DNA from: Nocardiopsis sp. CNR-923
Lineage (GTDB): Bacteria > Actinomycetota > Actinomycetes > Streptosporangiales > Streptosporangiaceae
Assembly (NCBI RefSeq): GCF_001942255.1
Contig: NZ_MKKC01000094.1
Coordinates: forward strand, 1 to 38,125
Reading direction: 5' to 3'
Length of the DNA stretch: 38,125 nt
Shown: positions 7,973 to 16,638 of the stretch, piece after piece
How positions within the stretch are numbered: position 1 is the first letter of the stretch
Layout of the letters: each line of letters opens with the position of its first letter
The notes under the pieces: model-generated
Database searches by the model: none
What the model was told of the DNA's origin: nothing
What the model saw: the letters and a program-made list of their open reading frames with translations, nothing else
Translations under genes and position numbers: made by a program

Positions 7973-8838
7973 TCAGGTCTCCTGGATGGCTCCGCATTCC
8001 CCCTCGCCCGCCGACTCCAGGTCCTCACGCGCGTTCTCCAGGTCGTAGGCGTCCTCGGGCACGCCCTTGGACCGCTCGCCCCGTGCCCACTCGTCGGGGT
8101 AGGCGGGGGTGAAGGTGTGCTGGTCGAACAGGCAGTGAGTGGGGCCCGCGGAGCGCGTCCAGAGCGGCCAGAACTCCCAGGAGCCGTCGCCCTGGTCGTA
8201 GAAGGAGACCTCGCGAGGTGCGAGGTGACCAGTCGTACCGACACGGGATCGCCGGGACGGGCGATCGGGTGGACGATCGTGTACTCGGTGCGGACCGCCA
8301 GGTAGTCGAGTCCGTACTCGTCGACCGCCTCCTCCGCCCGCATGCGACCGTTCACCTTGACCACGTCACCGATCGGATCAGCCGTGCCCGGAGTGAGGTT
8401 GAAGGGGATGTGGCGGGTGTCGAGCCGCGGATCCTCGTTCCCGTGGTTCTCCAGGTACCAGTCCAGGGCCTGGCCGGTGAGCAGGGACGTGAACTCGCTG
8501 TTGTCCTCGTCGAAGACCGCGTCCTGGTTGAGGTACACGGCTTCCAGGAGGTCCTGGACGGTCTCGTAGGCCTCGCGGACGCGACCGGCGGAGTAGGGGC
8601 CGACTGCGGAGACCTCGTCGGGGAGGTCGAACCCCTCCGCGTAGTCCTCGGCGTCGGTGCCGCCGAACGGGTCGTCCCGGTCGACCTGGTCGAAGTCAAC
8701 GATCGGAACCGTGTCCGTGGCGACGTCATGGAGAACGTCCCCGACGGAGTCCCACTGGACGCCGTCGAGCCGAGCGCAGGCGGTGAGGGTCAGCGCGGCC
8801 ACCGCCGCGCTCAGGGCCGCGCGCAGGCGAAATGACAT
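7973..8838 (-). CDS. Putative secreted lipoprotein (one-base frameshift as read)
   Basis: The N-terminus MSFRLRAALSAAVAALTLTA is followed by Cys, giving a lipobox LTAC, so the product should be exported and lipid-anchored. The body is acidic with a repeatedly Tyr-containing helical part (YSAGRVREAYETVQDLL) and a beta-rich end. The frame breaks near 8212: after VRLVTSHLA the coding sense continues in another frame as EVSFYDQGDGSWEFWP and ends CGAIQET with stop 7973-7975. The span is 866 bp (3n+2), so one added G would restore a 288-residue protein. Function unknown; no catalytic motif is seen. A possible promoter is TTCACA-16 bp-TATTAA directly upstream. It is divergent from the nuclease-like gene. 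Confidence 0.75.
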
Positions 8839-8979
8839 GGGGGATGCCTTAATAGTTGTTCTGGGGCAAATGTGAACTCTGAGGTTTTTCTACCAGCCTG
8901 AAGGAAGGCCGCCCCCCGTTGTCCACAGGCCCTCTGCCAGCATTTCCGAAACGTGCCACACTCGCGACCAGGAGGAGAT

Positions 8980-10857
8980 ATGGCCCCCTGGACGACCGGC
9001 GCCGCCGACCTCGCACCCGTCATCCGTGTCCACAGCGACTCCGTGCGCCCGGACGCCCGCCGCTGCCCCACCCATCTGCGCACCAGATCCGAGCGCGCCT
9101 TCGGCCGGGCCGCCCCGGGCAAGCGGCCCTACCTCGCCCGCTCGCCCCTGGGTCCCCTGGCGGCCGTGCTCGACCTGGTCGAACACCAGGGGTGGCCGGT
9201 CGGCGAGGCCTGCGCCCACCTGCCGGGGCGAGGGGATCGCGGCACCCGCGTCATGGGCGGGTGGGTGGCGCCCGCGCACGAGGGGCTGCTGGCCTGGACC
9301 CGGCACGCGGCCACGACCTACCTCGACGTCCTGGCCACCGACGGCGCCGACCGCTCCCCCGTCGCCGACCCGTGGATCCTCCAACACCTTCCCGACTCCG
9401 GGCGTGCTCGCGCCCGGCCCTACGAGATCTGCGTGCGGGGCCGCCGCTACCTCCTGTTCGACGGCCCCGAGGTGATCCGGGAGCTGCGCGTTCCGGTCCC
9501 CTCGTCAGCGCGTCCGGCCACGGACGCGGAGGCGGCGGTCGCGGCGTTCGTGACGGCCACGGGGACGCACGTGGACCAGGCCGCGGTCGAGGCCGCGCCG
9601 TGGCGGTACGCGGGCGGCACGCCGTACCCCACGCGCACGCCGCCGGATGCCCCGCCGCCCACACGGGTCCGCGTCGTTCGGGTCTCGTGTCTGGATGGGG
9701 ACGCCACCACGCTGTTCGAGGGAACCACGGAGGAGTCCCGGGAACTGTTCGCCGTCGTCGGCCGCGAGGGGCTGCGCGCGGCGCTGAGCGCGGGCAGGCG
9801 TGACCCGGGTGGGGACTGCCTGCCGTGCCGGGTCAGGGACGGCTGCGACCGTCTGCCCCGCGCGCCCGGGCTGCTGGGCGTACGGGACCGGTCCCGCCCA
9901 CGCCGTAGCTGGTCGGTGACGGCTGGAAGGTACCACCGGCAGTGCCCGGCCAAGGCGCACTTCCACGACCTGGGGTTGCCCGCCGCCGTGGAGGAACAGC
10001 CCGGCGGCCGCCGCGCGCAGGCCGTCCGAACGTGGCTGGCGCGGCTCCACTCACGAACACCCGCCCGGGCCTGCACCCGCGACGACCTCCCCGCGGACCG
10101 CGACGCCTGGTCGGCGGACGGGGCCGGACTCACCGGCCGCGCGGCACGGGCGGGCGCGTCCATGCTGGAACACCACCTGACCGTCTGCCCCCTGGGCGAC
10201 GCCGCCCGCGCGTGCCCGACCCACGTCGACCTCCCGCTGACCGTCGACGACCCCCGGTCGGACGTGCTCGTCCGTGCGGCCTGCGACCTGGTGTTCCGCC
10301 GCGGTGGAACGTGGGTGTTCCGCGACGTCGCGACGGAGGAGATCGACACCGGTCCGGAAGACCCCGACCTTCTCGCCCACCACCCACGAACCGCCCTGCT
10401 GGTCCTCATGGTCGCGGCGAAGGGCCTACCGGTGGACACGCCTCCAGTGGTCGAACTCGAACGGCTCACCCCCGCCGGCGTACGCGTCCTGAGCATCGAC
10501 CCCGCCCTGGAACGGAACCGTTCCGCGGCGCGGACGGTGGTACGGGAACTGGCGACCCCCTGGCACGCGGACACCGCCCACCTGGCCACGCCCAGTCAGG
10601 TCTGCCGCACCTGTCCCTACCGACGCTGGTGTCCGGACGCCCGAACCCAGCCGCTCGACGCTCATCACCGCCGAAGGGGACCGACGGGAGCGGACAGGAT
10701 GAGCCGACGCGACGGGCGTGCCGGTAAGGCTCGTCCGGCACGTCAGGTGTGCGAGGGCGATGTGGTCGTCAGGGCTTGTCGGAGCATGACCGGGGTGCCG
10801 TGGGCGGCGTCGGCGGGGATGAACGGCGGGACGCTCGCCCCGCCCCCACGGACATGA
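8980..10857 (+). CDS. PD-(D/E)XK nuclease-like protein with cysteine cluster
   Basis: 625-residue protein. The C-terminal half resembles RecB/Cas4-type PD-(D/E)XK domains with an iron-sulfur cluster: a first Cys in GRYHRQCPAKAHFHDLGLP and three Cys in CRTCPYRRWCP near residue 560 fit the four-Cys arrangement. Another CLPCRVRDGC motif sits before the domain. The acidic core is DLVFRRGGTWVFRDVA, where the usual catalytic Lys of (D/E)xK is Ala, so nuclease activity may be lost. ATG 8980 follows GGAGGAG very closely. The last 60-70 residues look poorly coding; the true end may be earlier if a base is missing there. It may work in DNA repair or processing, but no partner helicase is nearby. Confidence 0.6.
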   Translation: MAPWTTGAADLAPVIRVHSDSVRPDARRCPTHLRTRSERAFGRAAPGKRPYLARSPLGPLAAVLDLVEHQGWPVGEACAHLPGRGDRGTRVMGGWVAPAHEGLLAWTRHAATTYLDVLATDGADRSPVADPWILQHLPDSGRARARPYEICVRGRRYLLFDGPEVIRELRVPVPSSARPATDAEAAVAAFVTATGTHVDQAAVEAAPWRYAGGTPYPTRTPPDAPPPTRVRVVRVSCLDGDATTLFEGTTEESRELFAVVGREGLRAALSAGRRDPGGDCLPCRVRDGCDRLPRAPGLLGVRDRSRPRRSWSVTAGRYHRQCPAKAHFHDLGLPAAVEEQPGGRRAQAVRTWLARLHSRTPARACTRDDLPADRDAWSADGAGLTGRAARAGASMLEHHLTVCPLGDAARACPTHVDLPLTVDDPRSDVLVRAACDLVFRRGGTWVFRDVATEEIDTGPEDPDLLAHHPRTALLVLMVAAKGLPVDTPPVVELERLTPAGVRVLSIDPALERNRSAARTVVRELATPWHADTAHLATPSQVCRTCPYRRWCPDARTQPLDAHHRRRGPTGADRMSRRDGRAGKARPARQVCEGDVVVRACRSMTGVPWAASAGMNGGTLAPPPRT

Positions 10858-10956
10858 CGTCGGTGCGCTCCCGACGACCGCACGACCCGACCGTCCACTC
10901 CCCCCGGAGTGCCCTCCCGCACCGCGCGCTCACTCCGACGGGCGGATCCGCCAGAA

Positions 10957-11006
10957 CTTTCCATTGACAAGATTCATCCCGATGGGATTGTCTTTCCACT
11001 GGAAAG
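10957..11006 (+). promoter_or_regulatory. Promoter with two repressor-type operators before doxX
   Basis: Two copies of a 15-bp near-palindrome, CTTTCCATTGACAAG (10957-10971) and CTTTCCACTGGAAAG (10992-11006, perfect 7-1-7), match at 12 of 15 positions with starts 35 bp apart. A promoter fits between them: TTGACA (10964-10969), 16 bp, GATTGT (10986-10991). The operators therefore cover the -35 and the transcription start, as expected for repression. HxlR, MarR or TetR-type control is an inference; no such regulator gene is adjacent. Confidence 0.55.
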
Positions 11007-11023
11007 TTCGAGATGGAGTCACC

Positions 11024-11548
11024 ATGGAACCCCTCATCACCCTGGTCGGCGTCACCATGGCCCTGTGGGTCGCCGGAGCCCTCGGCGTACGTCGGCTGCG
11101 CTCATGGCCGGTCGCCCTCAGGGGTGGTCTCGCGGCGATGTTCACGCTCACCGGCGTGGTCCACTTCGTCGGGATGCGCGAGGAACTCATCGCGATGGTC
11201 CCGCCCGCGCTGCCCGCTCCCGGTCTGCTGGTCACCGTCACCGGCGTCCTGGAACTTCTCGGAGCCGCCGCGCTGCTGTGGTCCCGGACGGCGCCCTGGG
11301 CGGCCGCCGGTCTCACCGCCCTGCTCCTGGCGATGTTCCCCGCCAACGTCCACCTGGCGTTGACCGCCACGGACCTGGCGGCGCACCAGGAACTGGCTCC
11401 GCGTACCGCGATGCAGGCCGTCTACCTGGCCGGGACCGTCGCCGTCCTGGTCGCCCACACGCGTCGCCGCGCCCGCACGGAGCGACGGACCTCCGTCGCC
11501 GCACAGGGGTCACACGTCGTCGGCGAGGGAGCGCGCCCAGTCCAGTAG
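11024..11548 (+). CDS. DoxX family membrane protein
   Basis: 174-residue integral membrane protein with four hydrophobic segments (LITLVGVTMALWVAGALGV near the start, then AAMFTLTGVVHFVGM, a long LVTVTGVLELLGAAALLW and ALLLAMFPANVHLAL) and a basic Arg-rich cytoplasmic tail. Layout and the FTLTGVVHF and GVLELLGAAALL segments fit the DoxX/DoxD family, which has roles in redox balance and quinone or thiosulfate-linked metabolism in some members; here the substrate is unknown. ATG 11024 has GGAG 5 nt upstream. The 3' end overlaps the convergent gene by 39 bp. The operator pair upstream suggests that it is an inducible gene. Confidence 0.8.
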   Translation: MEPLITLVGVTMALWVAGALGVRRLRSWPVALRGGLAAMFTLTGVVHFVGMREELIAMVPPALPAPGLLVTVTGVLELLGAAALLWSRTAPWAAAGLTALLLAMFPANVHLALTATDLAAHQELAPRTAMQAVYLAGTVAVLVAHTRRRARTERRTSVAAQGSHVVGEGARPVQ

Positions 11549-13299
11549 TCTGCGGCGCCGCGCCCGTGCCGGGAGTTCCACCAGGGGTTGTTCGAAGCGG
11601 GCGGTCGGCCTCGCGCGACCGTGCGGTGTCTCGGGGGCGCCGCCCGGCGACGGAGCGTCGCCGCCCTGGAGGAGCGCCACCGCGGCCCGCTCCAACTGCC
11701 CGTCTCCGCACCGCCCGCCGCTCCGCACGCACCCCGCCACGCCCTGCCCAGGGGGCTGAGCGCGCCCTGGGCCACCACGCCCAACAGTTCCGCCTCGTGC
11801 AGAGACTGGACGAACGCCTCGACCACGGTCCCCGAGTCCGCGGCGGCCGGCCGGTACCACAGCGCCGTCCGGATCAGGGAGAAGAGCCCGGGCGGCAGAG
11901 CCCCGCCCTGATCCCCGGCGACCCCGGAAGCCAGCAACGGTCCGGACGTGACTCCGCTGCCCAACCCCTCCGGCAGAGCGCCCAGCGCCAGGACGAGCGC
12001 GGATCGCAGCGCGGCCGCCCCCGGAAGCGCCTGAGCCCCCGGGATCGACAGTGCCTGACCGCCCAGGCACCACGTGGGCACCGCGGGCAACCGGAGCCAG
12101 GCCTCCAGGAGCGGTGCGACGCGGCACGCGGAGTCGGCGCGGGCCCAGGCCCGCGCCCATTCGGCCGCGATGACCCGCCGCCCGTCGCGGACCAGGAGCC
12201 CCGCCTCATAGGCCGTCTCCACCCACAGCCCGGTCTCCGCGACCCCGGCGCCCACGGCCTCCACCAACCGGTCGCGTTCCCCGAAGGCGATCCCCACCGC
12301 GCCGTGCAGCACCACCGGTCGGGCGGCCACTTCGGCGACCAACCGGTCGACGGCGGCCAGCGCTGCGCACACGGCCGCGCCGGCCTGGTCCAGCACGGCC
12401 GTCGTGTCGGTCGGCACGCCGACTGGTTCGGGAGGGCTGGGGGTGAAGGGCAAGGGCGCGCTCTCGCGGGCGGCCGCGGCCACCTCGCGCGGCGGCATGG
12501 CCCTGTTCGGCCCGACCGGTACCAGGAGTCCGCGTTCGGCAAGCCAGTCGGTGTCCGGATCGCCGGAGCCCTCGGGGCGGAACCGGTAGCGTGAACCGTC
12601 GTCCTCCTCGAAACAGTCCGTGGCCAGCACCCGGCCGCGGGCGGCGAGCTGGCGAAGGAGCGTGACCGCGCCCTCCGGCGCGGTCGCCAGCAGCGCGGTC
12701 ACGTGGTCGGCGTCGGTCAGGCGCGTGACGATGGCGCGCCGCAGGTCCGCGGGCTCCCGTGTGGGGTCGCTGCCCAGGGCCAGGGCCACCCGGCGCAGTT
12801 CGGTGACCGCGAGGGCCTCGGAGCAGGCGGAGTAGACGCGCGGACCCCAGCGGTGGACGCCGAAGGCCTCCACCAAGCCCAGCGCGAGGTGGTAGCGGTC
12901 GTCCCCGGCGGGCCAGACGAGCGCCCGCTCCTCCAGTTCACCGAGCGCGGCCTCGGCGGCGCGCCGTGCGGTCCCGTGCCACGTGCCGATCCGGGCCAGC
13001 AGCTCTCCCCGGTGCAACGGATGCGCGACGGGGCCGTCCACGCGGCGGACGCGTCGCCCGGGGCGTATCGAGGCGGCCTCGGTCCTCGCCGCGACGTCGG
13101 CGGCCGCGACCAGGAGGTCGCACTGCGCCGCCGTGAGGGCGTCGAACACCCCGGGGCGGGCCACCGCGCTCGCGGCGTACGGCACCGGGTCCCGTCTGGC
13201 GTCCTCCTCCACCCCTTCGACGAGCTCCCCGAGGATGTCGGCGATCCGGTCGACGGGCAGCGATCTGAGGTGATCCCTGAGCGCAGTGAGACGATCCAT
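11510..13299 (-). CDS. Helicase-associated (XPB/Ssl2 N-terminal-like) domain protein, one-base frameshift as read
   Basis: About 596 residues after restoring frame. The architecture of repeated helical winged modules (LTALRDHLRSLPVDRIADIL, then ELEERALVWPAGDDRYHLAL, WLAERGLLVPVGP with PPREVA, and a Leu/Trp-rich AEWARAWARA module) resembles the actinobacterial helicase-associated-domain proteins. The usual C-terminal XPB-like part is absent, so this is a short form, and the family call is moderate. The frame breaks between 11697 and 11725: the start frame runs to LSPLGRAWRGACG and coding continues as QLERAAVALLQGGD, ending LLDWARSLADDV. The span is 3n+2. ATG 13299 is chosen because a -10 box TAGCGT lies 7 nt upstream (leaderless). 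Divergent from the SDR gene. Confidence 0.55.
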
Positions 13300-13306
13300 G
13301 CGCACA

Positions 13307-13312
13307 ACGCTA
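13307..13312 (-). promoter_or_regulatory. Leaderless -10 box TAGCGT
   Basis: TAGCGT ends 7 nt before ATG 13299, so transcription would begin at or next to the start codon; no ribosome site is present. A CTAGTGC/GCACTAG inverted repeat (13310-13316 and 13354-13360) links it with a second -10-like TAGGGT (13358-13363) facing the SDR gene. Confidence 0.45.
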
Positions 13313-13429
13313 GTGCCCCGCGGCGTCAACCGGGGAGCGACGGACGCAACCGCGCACTAGGGTCACGGTTATGTCATGCCATGCGATGAGAGACGAACGA
13401 CGCGACGCGCTCCCGCGAGGGGGGAGCGC

Positions 13430-14167
13430 GTGAGTCGGAACGTACTGGTCACCGGAGCCTCCCGGGGGATCGGCCGGGCGGTCGCCCTGGCCTTCGCCGA
13501 ACGGGGCGACAGGGTGGTCGTGCACTGCGGGAGCCGTCGCGGCGAGGCGGAGACCACGCTGGAACGGCTGCCCGGCGAGGGCCACGTCCTCCTCCAGGCC
13601 GATCTCACCGACCCCGACGAGGCCGCGTCGCTGGTGGAGCGTGCCGTCGACCGCACGGGCGGGATCGACGTCCTGGTGAACAACGCCGCGCTCAACCCGG
13701 CGCACCCGGTCGCCTCGGTCTCCTTCGACGAGTGGCGGGCGGCGTGGCGGGCGGTCATGGACGTGAACGTCTTCGGCGCGGCCGATGTGAGCTACCTCAT
13801 CGCCCGGCACATGATCGACCGGGGCACGCGCGGACACATCGTCAACGTCGGTTCCCGGGGCGCCTACCGCGGCGAGCCGGACCACCCCGCCTACGGTGCG
13901 AGCAAGGCGGCCCTGCACTCCCTCGGGCAGTCGCTCGCGGTCGCGCTGGCGCCGCACGGCATCAGCGTCGCCTCGGTCGCGCCGGGTTTCGTCGAGACCG
14001 AACGCGTCGCGGACCGACTCACCGACGCCGTCCGCGCCGACAGCCCGTTCGGCCGAGTCGCAGAACCCCGTGAGGTGGCCGCCGCGGTGCGCTACCTGGC
14101 CTCCCCCGAGGCTGTGTGGAGCTCGGGCGCGGTCCTGGACGTCAACGGCGCCTCCCACCTGCGCTAG
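13430..14167 (+). CDS. SDR family NAD(P)-dependent oxidoreductase
   Basis: 245-residue classical short-chain dehydrogenase/reductase. The cofactor motif TGASRGIG is at the N-terminus, NNA is in LVNNAALNP, the catalytic Ser is in NVGSRGAYRG, and YGASK gives the Tyr and Lys. The APGFVETERVADRL segment is typical of the family and resembles 3-oxoacyl-ACP-reductase-type enzymes. The cofactor is probably NADPH, suggested by the basic GSRRGE after beta-2; the substrate is unknown. The start is GTG 13430, following GAGGGGGGAG, rather than the upstream ATG 13376. The frame is intact. Confidence 0.9.
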   Translation: MSRNVLVTGASRGIGRAVALAFAERGDRVVVHCGSRRGEAETTLERLPGEGHVLLQADLTDPDEAASLVERAVDRTGGIDVLVNNAALNPAHPVASVSFDEWRAAWRAVMDVNVFGAADVSYLIARHMIDRGTRGHIVNVGSRGAYRGEPDHPAYGASKAALHSLGQSLAVALAPHGISVASVAPGFVETERVADRLTDAVRADSPFGRVAEPREVAAAVRYLASPEAVWSSGAVLDVNGASHLR

Positions 14168-14215
14168 GGCGAGCGCCGCGGACGCATACCCCACCGGGCC
14201 ACCGCCGCGGGGGAC

Positions 14216-14347
14216 CTACCGGGCCGACCTCTCCAGGGCCTGGTACTCCCGCAGGGTCACGGCGTCCTTGTCGAGCGCCTCCGAGCAGGTGGCGGCACAG
14301 ATCACCAAGCCCCAGAAGGAGTCCAGCGACTCGCACCGAACGTCCAC
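14216..14347 (-). CDS. Small cysteine-containing protein, 43 aa
   Basis: A 43-codon frame begins at GTG 14347 (MDVRCESLDSFWG) and ends EYQALERSAR at TAG 14216-14218. AAGGAG (14351-14356) sits 3 nt before the GTG. It contains three Cys (one in RCES, two in ICAATCSE), and third codon positions are nearly all G or C. It lies 36 bp downstream of the split-barrel gene on the same strand, so the two probably share a transcript. No family is recognised. The other frames over this stretch have little coding character. Confidence 0.5.
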   Translation of the reverse strand: MDVRCESLDSFWGLVICAATCSEALDKDAVTLREYQALERSAR

Positions 14348-14383
14348 CGGCTCCTTCGAGCTCGCGGCGTGGGCCGGCCGCGG

Positions 14384-15025
14384 TCACCCCGGGTCGGGGC
14401 GGTGCGCGACGTGGTCGGGCACCGGCAGGTCGAAGGCCAGCCCGGGGTCGGGCTCGGGCTCGCCGAAGACCTGGCGCACCGGCAGCACGCCCGCCCAGAT
14501 CGGCAGCGCGTGGTCCTCGTCGTCGTCCGCGGGCGGGCCGGTCCGCACCTTGACCGAGGCCTCCTCCAGCGACAGCGCCAGCACGCGCGTGGCCGCCATC
14601 TCCTTGGCGTCGGGGCGGCGCGCCGCCTCCCACCGTCCCGGAGCCAGGTGCTCGGTCAACGCACGCAGCCCCTCCGTGCGCTCCGCCTCGTCGGTGACCA
14701 CCCGCGGCGTCCCGTAGACCATGGCCGACCGGTGGTTGACCGAGTGGTGGAAGGCGGCGCGCGCCAGGACGATGCCGTCGAGCAGGGTGACGGTGACGCA
14801 CACCTCGCCCGGAGCCCGCAGCGACCGCGCACCGGTGGAGCCGTGCAGGTACAGGGTGTCGCCGACGCGTCCGTACCCAGTGGGAACCACCATGGGCGTT
14901 CCGTCCACGACCACGCCCATGTGGCACACGAGCGCCTCGTCGAGCAGGGCGTACAGCGCGGCGCGGTCGGTTCTGGCCTTGTGCTTGGCCCGGCGGAGCC
15001 GAGTCCGTTCGGTGGTGGAGAGCAT
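14384..15025 (-). CDS. Pyridoxamine 5'-phosphate oxidase family protein (FMN-binding split barrel)
   Basis: 213-residue cytoplasmic protein with the split-barrel signature: ALLDEALVCHMGVVVDGTPM, then VVPTGYGRVGDTLYLHGST, and the NHRSAMVYG strand after an AAFHHSVNHRS helix. This matches the flavin/F420-binding PNPOx-like proteins found next to MocR regulators in actinomycetes. The exact reaction is unknown; a link to vitamin B6 or flavin chemistry is inferred from the divergent PdxR-type regulator. It appears leaderless: -10 box TAGCCT ends 6 nt before the ATG and the shared palindrome lies directly upstream. Confidence 0.88.
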   Translation of the reverse strand: MLSTTERTRLRRAKHKARTDRAALYALLDEALVCHMGVVVDGTPMVVPTGYGRVGDTLYLHGSTGARSLRAPGEVCVTVTLLDGIVLARAAFHHSVNHRSAMVYGTPRVVTDEAERTEGLRALTEHLAPGRWEAARRPDAKEMAATRVLALSLEEASVKVRTGPPADDDEDHALPIWAGVLPVRQVFGEPEPDPGLAFDLPVPDHVAHRPDPG

Positions 15026-15031
15026 GACCCT

Positions 15032-15037
15032 AGGCTA
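15032..15037 (-). promoter_or_regulatory. Leaderless -10 box TAGCCT of the split-barrel gene
   Basis: TAGCCT is followed by six bases and ATG 15025 with no ribosome site. The inverted repeat at 15041-15071 occupies the spacer and -35 region, so a bound regulator would control this promoter directly. Confidence 0.5.
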
Positions 15038-15040
15038 GGG

Positions 15041-15071
15041 AGAAGTGGACATGCCGACCATGTCCACTTCT
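15041..15071. promoter_or_regulatory. Perfect 13-bp inverted repeat operator between mocR and the split-barrel gene
   Basis: AGAAGTGGACATG (15041-15053), 5-bp centre CCGAC, CATGTCCACTTCT (15059-15071): both arms match without mismatch. Placement between two divergent starts fits autoregulation plus control of the neighbour by the MocR protein; AGTGG-type half-sites have been described for this subfamily. Confidence 0.65.
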
Positions 15072-15092
15072 CATTGCAAACGGGAGACCACT

Positions 15093-16597
15093 GTGGCCCG
15101 GCACCTCACTGACCTGCCCATCGAACTGGACCGCGGCGGCGGCGCTCCACTCACCGTCCAGCTGGCCAACGCTCTGCGCGACGGCATGTCCGACCGCTAC
15201 CTCGAACCCGGCGAGCGCCTGCCGTCCAGCCGGGCCCTCGCCGCGCAACTGGGGATCAGCCGGACCGTGGTGACCGAGGCCTACCAGCAGCTCTACGCCG
15301 AGGGCTGGCTGGAGGGTCGGCACGGGTCGGGCACCTTCGTCGCCGACCACGGCCCCCTTCCCGCCGCCGACCCCTCCCCCGTGCGCCCGACCGCCCAGCG
15401 CCTGTCCCGCGAGCGGGCCAGGCAGCGGGGACTGGTCGACCTGCGGCCGGGCGCGCCGTGGGTGTTCGACATCGATCGCGCCGCCTGGCGCCGGGCCTGG
15501 CGGCACGCGGCCGAGGAGCCCTTCGACGACGATCCCGACCCGCGCGGTCGACCCCGCCTGCGCGGGCTGCTGGCCGAACACCTGCGCCGGGCGCGCGGTG
15601 TCCGGGTCGGACCGGAGAACGTCCTGGTCACCCGCGGCACCGGCAACGGGCTCGACCTGGTCGCCGCGACCCTCCTCGGGCCCGGCACGCGCGTGGGGAT
15701 CGAGGACCCCGCTACGCCAAGGCCCACCATGTCCTGGGGGCGCGCGGAGCCGAGACCGTTCCCTGCCCGGTCGACCGCGACGGGATCCTGACCGGGGACC
15801 TGCCGTCCGACCTGTCCGTGGTGTACACCACGCCCGCCCACCAGTACCCGCTGGGCGGGCGGCTGCCGATCCCGCGCCGCGAACGGCTTCTGGCGTGGGC
15901 CAGGCGGAACGGCGCGATGGTCGTGGAGGACGACTACGACGCCGAGTTCCGGTACGACGTCGCCCCGCTGCCCGCCCTGTACGGTCTGGACCCGGGCCGG
16001 GTGATCCTCCTGGGCACCCTGTCCAAGACGCTCTCGCCGGACCTCGGCATCGGATGGCTGGTCGCCGAGCCCGGCCTCGTCGACCGAGTGGCCGAGGTCC
16101 GGGCGCGGCTGACCGACCGCACGAGCGGCCCTGTCCAGGCGGCCACCGCCCTGTCGCTGGAGCGCGGTGACCTGGACCGACACCTGCGGCGTATGCGACG
16201 GGAGTACGCGCGCCGCCGCGGGCTGCTGGTCGAGTGCCTGGGTGAGCGCCTGACCGGGGACACGGCGGGGCTGCACGTCCTCCTGCCGCTCCCCGCACAC
16301 GCCGTGGCCGCAGTGGTCGACGCCGCGGCCGAACGCGGCGTCCTGGTCGTGGGCACGGGCCACGCGAGCCAGGCCGAACCGCGCGTGCACGGCCTCATCA
16401 TCGGCTACGGCTCAGCCACCATGTCCCAACTGCGCCACGCCTGCTCGGTCCTGGCGGACGTGCTGGACCGTCACGTCGGCGCCGACGGCACCGGCGGCGC
16501 ACGCGGATCGGGTCACCAGGCACGGCGGGGCGGTCCGATCCCCGCTCTGACCACCTCGGGTCAGCGTGGGGTGCTCGCCTCGCCGGATCGGTGCTGA
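15093..16597 (+). CDS. MocR/PdxR family transcriptional regulator (one-base frameshift as read)
   Basis: Restored length is 501 residues. An N-terminal GntR winged helix (LANALRDGMSDRYLEPGERL, then SRALAAQLGISRTVVTEAYQ) is joined to a fold-type I aminotransferase domain. That domain has the LVTRGTGNGLDLVA region, VVEDDYDAEFRYD for PLP contacts and the Schiff-base Lys in LGTLSKTLSP. Such proteins sense PLP or related ligands and regulate B6 genes. The frame breaks at 15710/15711: GIEDP should continue as GYAKAHHVLGARG, and one missing G in CCCCG(G)CTAC explains it. The span is 3n+2. GTG 15093 follows GGGAG by 6 nt. Divergent from the split-barrel gene across a palindromic operator. Confidence 0.85.
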
Positions 16598-16638
16598 CAC
16601 GATCGGTGTCGACACGTCGACGGAGATGAGGTGGCGGT

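Noticed and set aside
7973..8838. Programmed frameshifting as the cause of the broken frames
   Set aside because: The eight sites share no slippery heptamer or downstream structure and lie in unrelated gene families; a missing base is simpler.
10743..10970. 75-codon minus-strand frame before doxX
   Set aside because: No ribosome site, overlaps the doxX operator region and the end of the nuclease-like gene; no family.
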